Shown piece after piece: positions 1 through 7,282 of a DNA stretch of 37,227 nucleotides (its first letter is position 1; every line of letters starts with the position of its first letter). The notes below the pieces were generated by a model. The model was not told where the DNA came from, searched no databases, and worked only from the letters and a program-made list of their open reading frames with translations. The DNA lies in IMG/VR virus record IMGVR_UViG_3300017917_000838, positions 1 through 37,227 of that record; one strand, 5' to 3'. The translations under genes and the position numbers were made by a program. This DNA is from a virus.

Positions 1-245
1 AGTTTTGTTTCATTATATAATTGAGTAACATATTCCCAATTGAATTTTTCTTTTATTTCCCTTCTTACTATCTTTGCGTTTGAAAATTTAGAAACAATTT
101 CTTGTACTGAATCATATGTAGAAAAGTTTTCCCACTCATAAACTACAACATACATTTCATCTACAATTTCAGTATAATGATTAAGCATATGCCAGAGAGT
201 GTTTGTTCTGCTTCCTGTTACCGTAACCAATCTTTTTTTATTCAT
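1..245 (-). CDS. Glycosyltransferase-like protein, 3' end cut by the window
   Basis: An open frame starts with ATG at 245 and runs off the left edge, giving the first 81 residues, which begin MNKKRLVTVTGSRTNT. The opening beta strand followed by a predicted helix, then the strand VDEMYVVVYEWE, resembles the Rossmann-like N-terminus of GT-A glycosyltransferases. No catalytic motif is reached, so the assignment rests on the fold-like pattern and on neighbours that include several sugar enzymes. Only three bases separate it from the stop of the methyltransferase gene upstream, so it belongs to the same transcript. It could also be an unrelated nucleotide-binding protein. Confidence 0.55.
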   Translation of the reverse strand, partial: MNKKRLVTVTGSRTNTLWHMLNHYTEIVDEMYVVVYEWENFSTYDSVQEIVSKFSNAKIVRREIKEKFNWEYVTQLYNETK

Positions 246-248
246 TTT

Positions 249-1004
249 CTATTTTCTAGTTAGTATTGTTAAACCAGTGCTAGCAACTTTTTTATCGAAC
301 ATACGAAAATTTTTTAAATTTACCAAATTCCATTCTGGATTATTTTCCAATTCTTTTACAAATTTTGCAGGCCCATCGAATGTTACGAAATCTTTTTTAG
401 AATTTTCAGTAACAACAAATGTGTCATGATATTTTTGGTCGGTATCGTGTATTGTTATAATTGCATTTTCAGACATTATTGTAGAATATAATTCAAAGTC
501 CAATTTAACACCTTCGTATGAATGGTCTCCGTCAATATGTAAATAATCAATTTTAATATCTTGTCTTACAAAATAATCATAAAATGCTCTTTCAGATGTT
601 TCCAAAATAATTTGAGGACAAAAATGTTTTCTTAGGAATGAATCATCTGCAGTCCAATCGGTAAATCCACCAACTCCATTAGATGCATCAACTATTATAG
701 TAGTTCCTATATCCCCCCATTCATTTGCAGGATTTCCTTCAAAAATACCTTGTGCATGTAAATCCATTCTAGCCTGTGTCATTAAACGGGGTATAAATCC
801 ACCTCCAGAACCAATACAAACGCAAACTTTTGCCCGATTAAACATTATCAAAGAATATATCATCATTCCATCTCCTAAATGTAAATCGGTTGCACCATGT
901 GTCCAACGATATTTTATTGGTTCTAATATCATATTTCCATCTTCATCTATTGTGTGATTATTGGTAAGATATTGTTTAATATATTCTCTATCAAATAAGT
1001 CCAT
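249..1004 (-). CDS. Class I SAM-dependent methyltransferase
   Basis: The 251-residue protein carries a glycine-rich SAM-binding loop (GSGGGF, about residues 65-70) after the strand KVCVCI. A later acidic segment, IDYLHIDGDHSYEGV, and then ITIHDTD match the Methyltransf_24 and cephalosporin-hydroxylase-like group, where IDGDH marks the end of strand 4. The length is normal for that group. The acceptor cannot be read from sequence. Members of the group are common in polysaccharide clusters and O- or C-methylate sugars, which fits the glycosyltransferase and SGNH genes around it. Its start overlaps the end of the upstream SGNH gene by 14 bases, indicating translational coupling. Confidence 0.8.
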   Translation of the reverse strand: MDLFDREYIKQYLTNNHTIDEDGNMILEPIKYRWTHGATDLHLGDGMMIYSLIMFNRAKVCVCIGSGGGFIPRLMTQARMDLHAQGIFEGNPANEWGDIGTTIIVDASNGVGGFTDWTADDSFLRKHFCPQIILETSERAFYDYFVRQDIKIDYLHIDGDHSYEGVKLDFELYSTIMSENAIITIHDTDQKYHDTFVVTENSKKDFVTFDGPAKFVKELENNPEWNLVNLKNFRMFDKKVASTGLTILTRK

Positions 1005-1773
1005 TTTTTATTAATACATTTGGTTTTATAAATTCATTAAAAAAATCATATGATTGTGTTTTATCAAAATGCCAATTATTTTTTGGATATTCATTTTTTA
1101 CATTATATATCCATTCTAACATTCCACCACCAAACGGATTTCTATTATCATCAGTAAATAAAAATTTATTTAAATCTATCTTTTTTAATAAAACAGGAAT
1201 AGAATCGGTATCTATAAAAATATTTTGCATTCTTTCCATTTTTTCTAAAACATTTTCTCTATTTCCATAATAATCACCACTATTATCCATCAAATTTTTT
1301 ATTTGTTGAATTGTTGTTGATAATGTAAATAAATTACCGATTGTAATCATTGTATATGGAATATTTTCGGAATTTAAAAATTGTTGAGTAAATAATATAT
1401 TTTCTAATGTATCAATTACTGCACCATAAACTGAATAATAATGATTATAAAAATGTTCATTTTTTTCTCCTAAATTACTACCATTAGGCCAATATCTTAC
1501 AAATGTTGTATTTTCATTGTGTGTTATTGGGTAGTCCCATCTATCTATTGTACTCCATTGAATTATAATATAGTCCCATTTTTGTTCTAATGATTTTTTT
1601 GTAACCATTCTTTTTATCAATTCATTACTTGCACCTGGTAAACTAATATTACAAACATAAAGTTCATTTGTAAATTCTTCTTTAATCCAATCTGCCCAAC
1701 TATTCTCTCTTTCATCATTTTCACCATTAGTGTGGTGTGAAAAAGAACAACCAACAATTAATATACTTTTCAT
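991..1773 (-). CDS. SGNH/GDSL-like hydrolase, first copy
   Basis: The 260-residue protein opens with the hydrophobic strand SILIVGCSFS. This is a block-I motif with the likely nucleophile Ser10. Block II is probably GASNEL (residues 47-52), and QWSTIDRW near residue 75 sits where block III is expected. Near the C-terminus NWHFDKTQSYDFF resembles the block-V region, with Asn where Asp is usual before the catalytic His. SGNH enzymes act as esterases or acyltransferases, often removing or transferring acetyl groups on glycans. A second divergent SGNH gene lies at 4102-4902. The start overlaps the upstream stop by one base (TAATG). The exact substrate is unknown, and the altered block V leaves activity uncertain. 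Confidence 0.65.
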   Translation of the reverse strand: MKSILIVGCSFSHHTNGENDERENSWADWIKEEFTNELYVCNISLPGASNELIKRMVTKKSLEQKWDYIIIQWSTIDRWDYPITHNENTTFVRYWPNGSNLGEKNEHFYNHYYSVYGAVIDTLENILFTQQFLNSENIPYTMITIGNLFTLSTTIQQIKNLMDNSGDYYGNRENVLEKMERMQNIFIDTDSIPVLLKKIDLNKFLFTDDNRNPFGGGMLEWIYNVKNEYPKNNWHFDKTQSYDFFNEFIKPNVLIKNGLI

Positions 1774-3134
1774 TATTTAAAAATAAAATTTTGAACATCT
1801 TTCATACCATCTATATATTTTGAAAATATTTTATTTTTGGTATCAATTAATTTATATCTATTTTCTTTATAATACTTATCAATATCAAATTCTCCTGAAT
1901 TAATTTTATCTATTAATTCTTTTAATTTTTTTGTTACAATTTCACCTTGTTCATATGGACTTTCAATTTTATAATAAGAATTATCCAATCCAAATAAATC
2001 CAAACAATTATAACAGCCCAATTCCTCTAACATTTCATAAAATCTATTTGCACCATAAATTATAAAAAACTTTTCAGTTAAAATTGGGTAATATGATTTT
2101 TCTGAAAAATAAGAAAACATTGTTTCAAATAAAATATGTGTTTCTCCAACAACATCTATATAACTTTTTTTATATTCTTTATGTTGTAAATAATGTCTTA
2201 AGTGTGACCAAAATTCTTTACCTAAAGTATCTGGCATTTTTTGAGAATAGTAATCATATCCTCTATAATCAACATCTTTAAAATAATCATATAACCATTT
2301 ACTTTGCATTAAACAATTATCAGTAGAATATACAAATCCCCTATCTTTCCTTTCTTGATATTCACCATACATCATTTTATTTAATGTACAATACCCATAA
2401 TCCACTATATCCAAATCGTGTAATTTATTTATTACATTCATTCTATGTGGTCTTGGTTTTAATGTTAAATGAGAATATATTTTTTCTGCATTTTCAATTT
2501 CTTCAACTGGAAATAAATTATAAATGTTTTTAATATCATTTTCTCTAAACATTTCATTTATTTCAAAACTCATCAAATCACCAACTATATGAAATATATT
2601 AAAAGTTTTTGAAAAAATAAATCTATCATCCCCATCAAATAATTCATAATCAGTAATCTTAATACAATCGAATCCATAATTATATTTTATTAAAAAATAA
2701 TTTATAGTTTCGTATTCATTTGGTTCAAAGAATGCAAAATTAAATACAACTTTTACACTTCTATCTTTGTATCGTTGTATTAATTTATCAAAATCAGAAA
2801 TACCATATTGTTTGAATATAAAATCAAAGTATCTTTCAAATATCCATCTATCAAATATTACAATAGAATTTTCTGGTGGATTCATATAATAGTCATATTC
2901 TAAATCAACCAATCTTGTAGTTGGATTTGAATGTAATGCCGTTGTTGGATATGGACAAACATATAACTGAACATTTTCTTTTGTTTGGTTTATATCCAAT
3001 TCTAATTCTATGATACAAGGTTTTGTTTCCTTTATATCATAATATTTTAAAGTATGTAATGTTTTGTTTATTTTTGTAATATGTTCCGAAAATATTGCAT
3101 AAAATAACCCCTCCGTTCCTATAAATGTTTTCAT
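1773..3134 (-). CDS. Probable glycosyltransferase with GT10-like C-terminal motif
   Basis: A 453-residue protein without signal peptide or membrane segment. The C-terminal third contains ILFETMFSYFSEK, then PILTEKFFIIYG, then an LGCYNCLDLFGLDNSY segment. The order of a Glu-Thr, a Ser/Thr-Glu-Lys, a Pro-Ile-Leu and a Tyr-Gly resembles the donor-binding half of fucosyltransferase-like GT10 proteins and a related phage family. The N-terminal half is Tyr/Asp/Phe-rich and I do not recognise it. Its start overlaps the GT-B gene stop (ATGA, 3131-3134), and its stop overlaps the next SGNH start, so it is firmly embedded in the sugar cluster. The family call is by motif and context only. Confidence 0.5.
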   Translation of the reverse strand: MKTFIGTEGLFYAIFSEHITKINKTLHTLKYYDIKETKPCIIELELDINQTKENVQLYVCPYPTTALHSNPTTRLVDLEYDYYMNPPENSIVIFDRWIFERYFDFIFKQYGISDFDKLIQRYKDRSVKVVFNFAFFEPNEYETINYFLIKYNYGFDCIKITDYELFDGDDRFIFSKTFNIFHIVGDLMSFEINEMFRENDIKNIYNLFPVEEIENAEKIYSHLTLKPRPHRMNVINKLHDLDIVDYGYCTLNKMMYGEYQERKDRGFVYSTDNCLMQSKWLYDYFKDVDYRGYDYYSQKMPDTLGKEFWSHLRHYLQHKEYKKSYIDVVGETHILFETMFSYFSEKSYYPILTEKFFIIYGANRFYEMLEELGCYNCLDLFGLDNSYYKIESPYEQGEIVTKKLKELIDKINSGEFDIDKYYKENRYKLIDTKNKIFSKYIDGMKDVQNFIFK

Positions 3135-4105
3135 ATAACTTTCAATATTTCGTTAATCCAATTTTGTTTATTTGTATATTTTGTTAATCCATCTCTCAAT
3201 TTACAAAATTCTAAATTTACTTTTTCAAATTCATCTTCTTGTATTTCCAAATACCTTTGATGAAATTCTCCTTTACTACTTGCTCTATATTTGTAATCAA
3301 TATGTTTCATCCAATCGGTATGTATAATTGGAATTTTACCATTATCTACTGCATCAAATATTGCATACCCAAAAGGTTCTTTAATATAACATCCATGAAA
3401 TATTTGAAAATTACCTTCAAAAAATTTATTGTGAAAATGATAATCAAATTCCATAAACCTATGATAATCCGAATTAGTATTAGAAGCTTCCAACATTCTT
3501 TTATAATCATATTTGTTTGAAAATATAATGGATGGGATATAGTCTAAATAATGTGCATTCTTTCTGGTTTCACATCTTGCAGCATATCCTATTTTGTTAC
3601 TTACAATTCCTGTAAATGGTTTATTATGTTTCCATTCATAATAATTTGTAATTTTTTTTGTTTTTGGATAATGTTTATGTATTGTATCATTCTCATACCC
3701 TATCCAAACTATATTGTCGGAATTATCTAATATTTCTTTTTGCCAATTCCAATCGACTTTTGTCATTACATTTTCATAATTAGAATTTAGTCCCAACATA
3801 TCAGGAATGAAAGCGTGGACAAATGTGAGATAAGTTTTGTGTAAATAATTTTTAATGATAGGATTTGGTTTATAAGAGTGATGTAAGAAAATAATTTTAT
3901 CACACTCTCTTAATATTCTATCAACTTCCTTTTCGTTTTCGTAAGTGTAGATTGCACCAAATTCTTTAATCAAAGGCCTACCATCAATTACAATTTTGTA
4001 ATCTTCTTTAATTAATGGTAAAACATTATCTATAAAGTTATTGCACCACAAATCGGCACCACCAATAACATTTTTTCCGTAACCCGTTGTAATAAAAACT
4101 ATCAT
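3131..4105 (-). CDS. GT-B-type glycosyltransferase
   Basis: The chosen start at 4105 gives MIVFITTGYGKN, a hydrophobic first strand. It also makes an ATGA overlap with the upstream stop, and a further upstream ATG at 4144 would overlap that gene by 43 bases. The 324-residue protein continues with GGADLWCNNF, typical of the first Rossmann domain of GT4-like enzymes. The C-terminal half has FHGCYIKEPFGYAIFDAVDNGKIPII, where EPFGYAIFDAV corresponds to the ExFG...E nucleotide-sugar motif of GT4-like proteins, with Asp in place of the second acid. It should transfer a sugar from a nucleotide donor in the cytoplasm. Acceptor and donor are unknown. Confidence 0.72.
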   Translation of the reverse strand: MIVFITTGYGKNVIGGADLWCNNFIDNVLPLIKEDYKIVIDGRPLIKEFGAIYTYENEKEVDRILRECDKIIFLHHSYKPNPIIKNYLHKTYLTFVHAFIPDMLGLNSNYENVMTKVDWNWQKEILDNSDNIVWIGYENDTIHKHYPKTKKITNYYEWKHNKPFTGIVSNKIGYAARCETRKNAHYLDYIPSIIFSNKYDYKRMLEASNTNSDYHRFMEFDYHFHNKFFEGNFQIFHGCYIKEPFGYAIFDAVDNGKIPIIHTDWMKHIDYKYRASSKGEFHQRYLEIQEDEFEKVNLEFCKLRDGLTKYTNKQNWINEILKVI

Positions 4106-4902
4106 ATTCTTTTTTCTATAAACTGTTTTAATTTTTCTGCCCATTCAATTTGTGCAAAAAGACCTGCATGATTGTCTCCAGAGTATCCATTTGTTTCGTC
4201 TTTTATCAATTTATTTTGTTGATATGCCCACAAATTTAAACAATTATGTCCGTCAATCATAATTATATGCTTATCTCTAAAATCATTCGTATAAATTTCT
4301 TTCACCAAATAATTGTAAAAAAATCCATCGGTTGCTTCTATAAAAAAATTAATATTATGTAATTTAAAAAATGATATTAAACCTATAAATTGCATTGCTA
4401 ATTCATCATATTCATTTAATATAGAATGATAATTTTCTAAATAATTTTTAAAATCTAAATTATATTTTTCAAAATAAGAACGTGGTTTTGATGGATTTGG
4501 ATGTGAATCACAAGTTTCTATCCAATCTATTTTACCGTTGTCATCATATCTGCAATTTACAACCAAATTACAATTTAATTCTTTTGAATAAAAATCTAAC
4601 CTAACGGTTGGGTTGTTTATTTGTAAAAAAAATAAAGTTTGTTTTGATTCTTCTAATCCAACTTCTCTTATGTATTGCCAAGTTTTTCGTATCAATCTTC
4701 TAGCACCGGTACCGGATTTGGCTGTATTTATACATTTTAATCCCATAGAATCTGCCAATATTTTTGGGTATGCGACATCTTTTTCATTTTTATAAAATAT
4801 ATTATGATTTTTTCCATACCATTCAATTGATTGTGGCCACCATAATCCACCACCCGCTGTATGTGAACAACCCGTTGCATATAGTGTTTTTATTATATTC
4901 AT
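4102..4902 (-). CDS. SGNH/GDSL-like hydrolase, second copy
   Basis: This 266-residue protein starts NIIKTLYATGCSHTAGGG. GCSHT is a block-I motif with likely nucleophile Ser13. INTAKSGTGARRLI resembles block II, LQINNPTVR lies where block III belongs, and GDNHAGLFAQIEWAEKL near the C-terminus is a good block V with an Asp-x-His arrangement. All expected blocks are therefore present, more completely than in the copy at 991-1773. It probably acts on ester groups of a carbohydrate. Only one base separates its start from the stop of the upstream GT-A gene. The two copies are too different to be a recent tandem duplication and flank two glycosyltransferases. Confidence 0.68.
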   Translation of the reverse strand: MNIIKTLYATGCSHTAGGGLWWPQSIEWYGKNHNIFYKNEKDVAYPKILADSMGLKCINTAKSGTGARRLIRKTWQYIREVGLEESKQTLFFLQINNPTVRLDFYSKELNCNLVVNCRYDDNGKIDWIETCDSHPNPSKPRSYFEKYNLDFKNYLENYHSILNEYDELAMQFIGLISFFKLHNINFFIEATDGFFYNYLVKEIYTNDFRDKHIIMIDGHNCLNLWAYQQNKLIKDETNGYSGDNHAGLFAQIEWAEKLKQFIEKRI

Positions 4903-4903
4903 A

Positions 4904-5827
4904 TTACATTTTTAAATTTGCCGTTTCACAAATTTCCATCCAATAAAAATATGATGCTTTTTGTTTATCTATATTTAAATTTTCATTAAATGGAGATTTA
5001 TTTATATAATCTCCTTTATAAAATAAACCATCACAAGAACATGTTGCACCCGCATTGTGTAATATTGTATATTTTTTAACATCCGAATATGGGTTTGTTA
5101 CCCAACCAAAATCTAATCTTTTGTCTACTTTTGTTTCATTACCAAAATACCAAGCATTCCAAAGTAAAGACCACATACCAGCTGTCCATTTTTGAATTGG
5201 ATAAGTTGCATCTTTCCATTCCGGTTCCACTTCACAAAAGTAATTATAAAGTTTTATACTGTCTTTTTCTACCTTATCCCAAAATTCAAAATTAGTATTT
5301 TTTACTATGTATTGTGCACCACCAGAATTGTTGTTTAATAATTTTGGAATTAGTTTATCTATTCCAATTATTTCACACATTTTTTCATAAAGTTTTTCCC
5401 CTTTAGAAATAACATAATCATAATTTATATAAGAATTTGTATTACTCATATACCATATATTATCATCTATCATTGAAGTAAAATCAACCGGTCTTGTCAA
5501 AACTATATCAGCATCGTGTAAAAATAAAACTTCATCTTTTAATTCTGGATATTTTTGAAGATGTTTTTTCATCAAATGAAAATAAATTGATGGCAAATAA
5601 AATTTTTGTTCTCTTGTATCATTATAAAAATAAAAATTAACATCTTTATAATATTCCTCCAACACCAACCATTCGTTTGGTATTATATCATCTTCGATAG
5701 AACAGATTATATTGATAGAATCTGGTTCTATATCCATTTTAATAAAATTATTTAATAAAACTTTTATCTGCCAAAGATAATATGTGTTTGCAGGTTGGCA
5801 ACAAATGTATTGTAACTTTTTATTCAT
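4904..5827 (-). CDS. GT-A-type glycosyltransferase with DxD motif
   Basis: The 307-residue protein begins LQYICCQPANTYYLWQI, and a DxD signature sits in LFLHDADIVLTRP (Asp105-Ala-Asp107), the metal and nucleotide-sugar site of GT-A folds. Further on, GGAQYIVKN, then PIQKWTAGMWSLLWNAW, then TILHNAG resemble the middle and C-terminal parts of hydroxyproline O-arabinosyltransferase-like proteins and a phage family related to them. That resemblance is from memory of the pattern and is weaker than the DxD call. It is the first gene of the cluster after the small ORF at 5837-6016. The acceptor is unknown, and the Thr-rich fibre protein just upstream is one possibility. Confidence 0.7.
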   Translation of the reverse strand: MNKKLQYICCQPANTYYLWQIKVLLNNFIKMDIEPDSINIICSIEDDIIPNEWLVLEEYYKDVNFYFYNDTREQKFYLPSIYFHLMKKHLQKYPELKDEVLFLHDADIVLTRPVDFTSMIDDNIWYMSNTNSYINYDYVISKGEKLYEKMCEIIGIDKLIPKLLNNNSGGAQYIVKNTNFEFWDKVEKDSIKLYNYFCEVEPEWKDATYPIQKWTAGMWSLLWNAWYFGNETKVDKRLDFGWVTNPYSDVKKYTILHNAGATCSCDGLFYKGDYINKSPFNENLNIDKQKASYFYWMEICETANLKM

Positions 5828-5836
5828 ATTTTTTAC

Positions 5837-6016
5837 TTAAAGTATTGTTTCTTCCGGATAAGACATTATAGTATAAACATTTGATGTTGTATCTTTTAAT
5901 TCTTGTAATTGATATTCCGCTTCTTCGTTTGTATCAAAAATAAATTCATTATCATTTTCATCAATATAACTTTTCCACAAATTTGAATTAATTTTAATCA
6001 TTATTATATATTTCAT
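5837..6016 (-). CDS. Small unknown protein, 59 residues
   Basis: An ATG at 6016 opens a 59-residue frame ending in TAA at 5837. It fills the gap between the Thr-rich protein and the first glycosyltransferase exactly, with 15 bases on one side and 9 on the other. The peptide has a lysine/isoleucine-rich start, then IDENDNEFIFDTNEEAEYQL, and is acidic with no membrane segment. The layout of a short strand, an acidic turn and a helix resembles many small phage proteins of unknown role. Position, strand and codon habit support a real gene. No function is claimed. Confidence 0.6.
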   Translation of the reverse strand: MKYIIMIKINSNLWKSYIDENDNEFIFDTNEEAEYQLQELKDTTSNVYTIMSYPEETIL

Positions 6017-6031
6017 ATATTTTATTTTTTA

Positions 6032-7282
6032 TTAACATAAAGAACGAGCATCTCCAGCTACCGATATGTCTGTGTCTGAATTTATTGTAAATTGATGATA
6101 CCCATCTACAGGACAACCGGTTGGTGTTGTATATGTATTATTTGCCAAATCCGCACTAGATATACATAAGTTACTTCCTGCATCTGTTGTATTTAAATAC
6201 AAAATAGTTCCTGCTGCTAATGTAAATGTATATTTTAATGTACCTGTTCCTGATAGTGTATCTCCACCATTTCCAACCAGTGCGTCATTTATACCATACC
6301 ATATTAATGTAGTAAGTGCACCAAATCTCCTACCATATACTCTAACCGTATAATTTGTTGGTGCAGCCGTTGTTGTAGTTGTGGTAGTAGTAGTTGTAGG
6401 TGCAACATAACATGATAATGCAGTCATTACTTTTGTCATTGAATTTCCATAAAAATCACGTATTCTAATTCTCCAACTTATACCATCAGCCAATCCGTCT
6501 AATTTATATGATGTTACATTTCCAATTTCAATTATATTGGTTTCTGCATTTAATTCATTAACAGTTGCACCCCATATTACAAATTTAGTACTACCACCAC
6601 CTGCAATGTTAATTAAATTTATATAACCATTTGTTCCGGTGGTGTCATTACATCCTTGTGTACCCAAATCAAAAGTAATCGGTGGTAGTGTTGTGGTTGT
6701 AGTTGTCGTTGTAGTTGTGGTAGTCGTTGTAGTCGTTGTTGTAGTTGTCGTAGTAGTATATGTACACGAAATGTTTGCAGTTTTACTTACCGTAGTTACA
6801 CCATCCGTTACCTGTATAGCAAAGAAATCAGAACCACCTGTTGAATTTCTTAAACCCGTTGAACCATTGTAAGGTGATGTGTCACTTGTTATTGTAAATG
6901 GTGTAGTTATACTGACCCAAGAACTATATGTACCAGACCAACCAGCTCTCAATTGTAAATTACCATATCCACCCGATGATGTAACAACCACCCTTCCTTT
7001 ATATGTTCCAACATTATCACAATCCGGTGTTGTTGTAATAGACAATGGAGCTATTGTAGTAGTAGTTGTAGTGGTAGTTGTAGTGGTAGTCGTAGTAGTA
7101 GTGGTGGTAGTAGTTGCACCCGCGTAACTATAAAAATCACTAAGTTTATCAGGTATATCAAATTTTGTATCACCCGTTGCAGCCTTTGCAGTTGCAGAAT
7201 AATTTCTCAATGAGTTCGAAGAAGAACCCAAAAAGCTTTTAATTTCTGACATTTTTATTGGCCCACTAGACTGTAAAGGCAT
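6032..7282 (-). CDS. Virion adhesin-like protein with three poly-threonine linkers
   Basis: The 416-residue protein begins MPLQSSGPIKMSEIKSFLG and ends that segment with LSDFYSYAG. This N-terminal layout is recurrent in structural proteins of T4-like marine phages and probably docks the protein to the tail. It is followed by three globular segments of about 100 residues (77-175, 199-295, 306-416), each rich in beta-type residues. The first two have a Cys near each end and the third has three Cys in its C-terminal part. They are separated by unbroken Thr runs at 57-76, 176-198 and 296-305. The arrangement is beads on strings. Its start overlaps the fibre stop by one base. It probably contributes to host binding, and the Thr runs would be obvious targets for O-glycosylation. 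Confidence 0.7.
   Translation of the reverse strand: MPLQSSGPIKMSEIKSFLGSSSNSLRNYSATAKAATGDTKFDIPDKLSDFYSYAGATTTTTTTTTTTTTTTTTTTTIAPLSITTTPDCDNVGTYKGRVVVTSSGGYGNLQLRAGWSGTYSSWVSITTPFTITSDTSPYNGSTGLRNSTGGSDFFAIQVTDGVTTVSKTANISCTYTTTTTTTTTTTTTTTTTTTTTTTLPPITFDLGTQGCNDTTGTNGYINLINIAGGGSTKFVIWGATVNELNAETNIIEIGNVTSYKLDGLADGISWRIRIRDFYGNSMTKVMTALSCYVAPTTTTTTTTTTAAPTNYTVRVYGRRFGALTTLIWYGINDALVGNGGDTLSGTGTLKYTFTLAAGTILYLNTTDAGSNLCISSADLANNTYTTPTGCPVDGYHQFTINSDTDISVAGDARSLC
6368..6397 (-). repeat. Poly-threonine tract 3 (10 codons)
   Basis: Ten consecutive Thr codons (residues 296-305) join segments two and three of the Thr-rich protein. On the coding strand the third codon base varies among T, A, C and G, so this is a repeat at protein level and not a pure trinucleotide run. 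Confidence 0.9.
6689..6757 (-). repeat. Poly-threonine tract 2 (23 codons)
   Basis: Twenty-three consecutive Thr codons (residues 176-198) use all four ACN codons in irregular order. This is the longest of the three tracts. The opposite strand reads as an artificial poly-valine frame. Confidence 0.92.
7055..7114 (-). repeat. Poly-threonine tract 1 (20 codons)
   Basis: Twenty consecutive Thr codons (residues 57-76) link the N-terminal docking segment to the first globular domain. ACT and ACC dominate, with some ACA and one ACG. Confidence 0.92.

Noticed and set aside
4105-4144. Upstream ATG of the GT-B gene at 4144
   Set aside because: It would add a basic 13-residue leader and overlap the previous gene by 43 bases. 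The ATG at 4105 gives the usual ATGA overlap and a proper first strand.
4725-4732. TATAAATA on the coding strand, the true T4 late octamer, inside the second SGNH gene
   Set aside because: A single internal copy in an AT-rich genome, 177 bases inside a gene, with no gene start near enough downstream.
6639-7127. Two plus-strand frames coding for long poly-valine runs
   Set aside because: They are the complement of the poly-Thr tracts of the minus-strand gene. The valine runs lack any biological context, and real genes here lie on the other strand.
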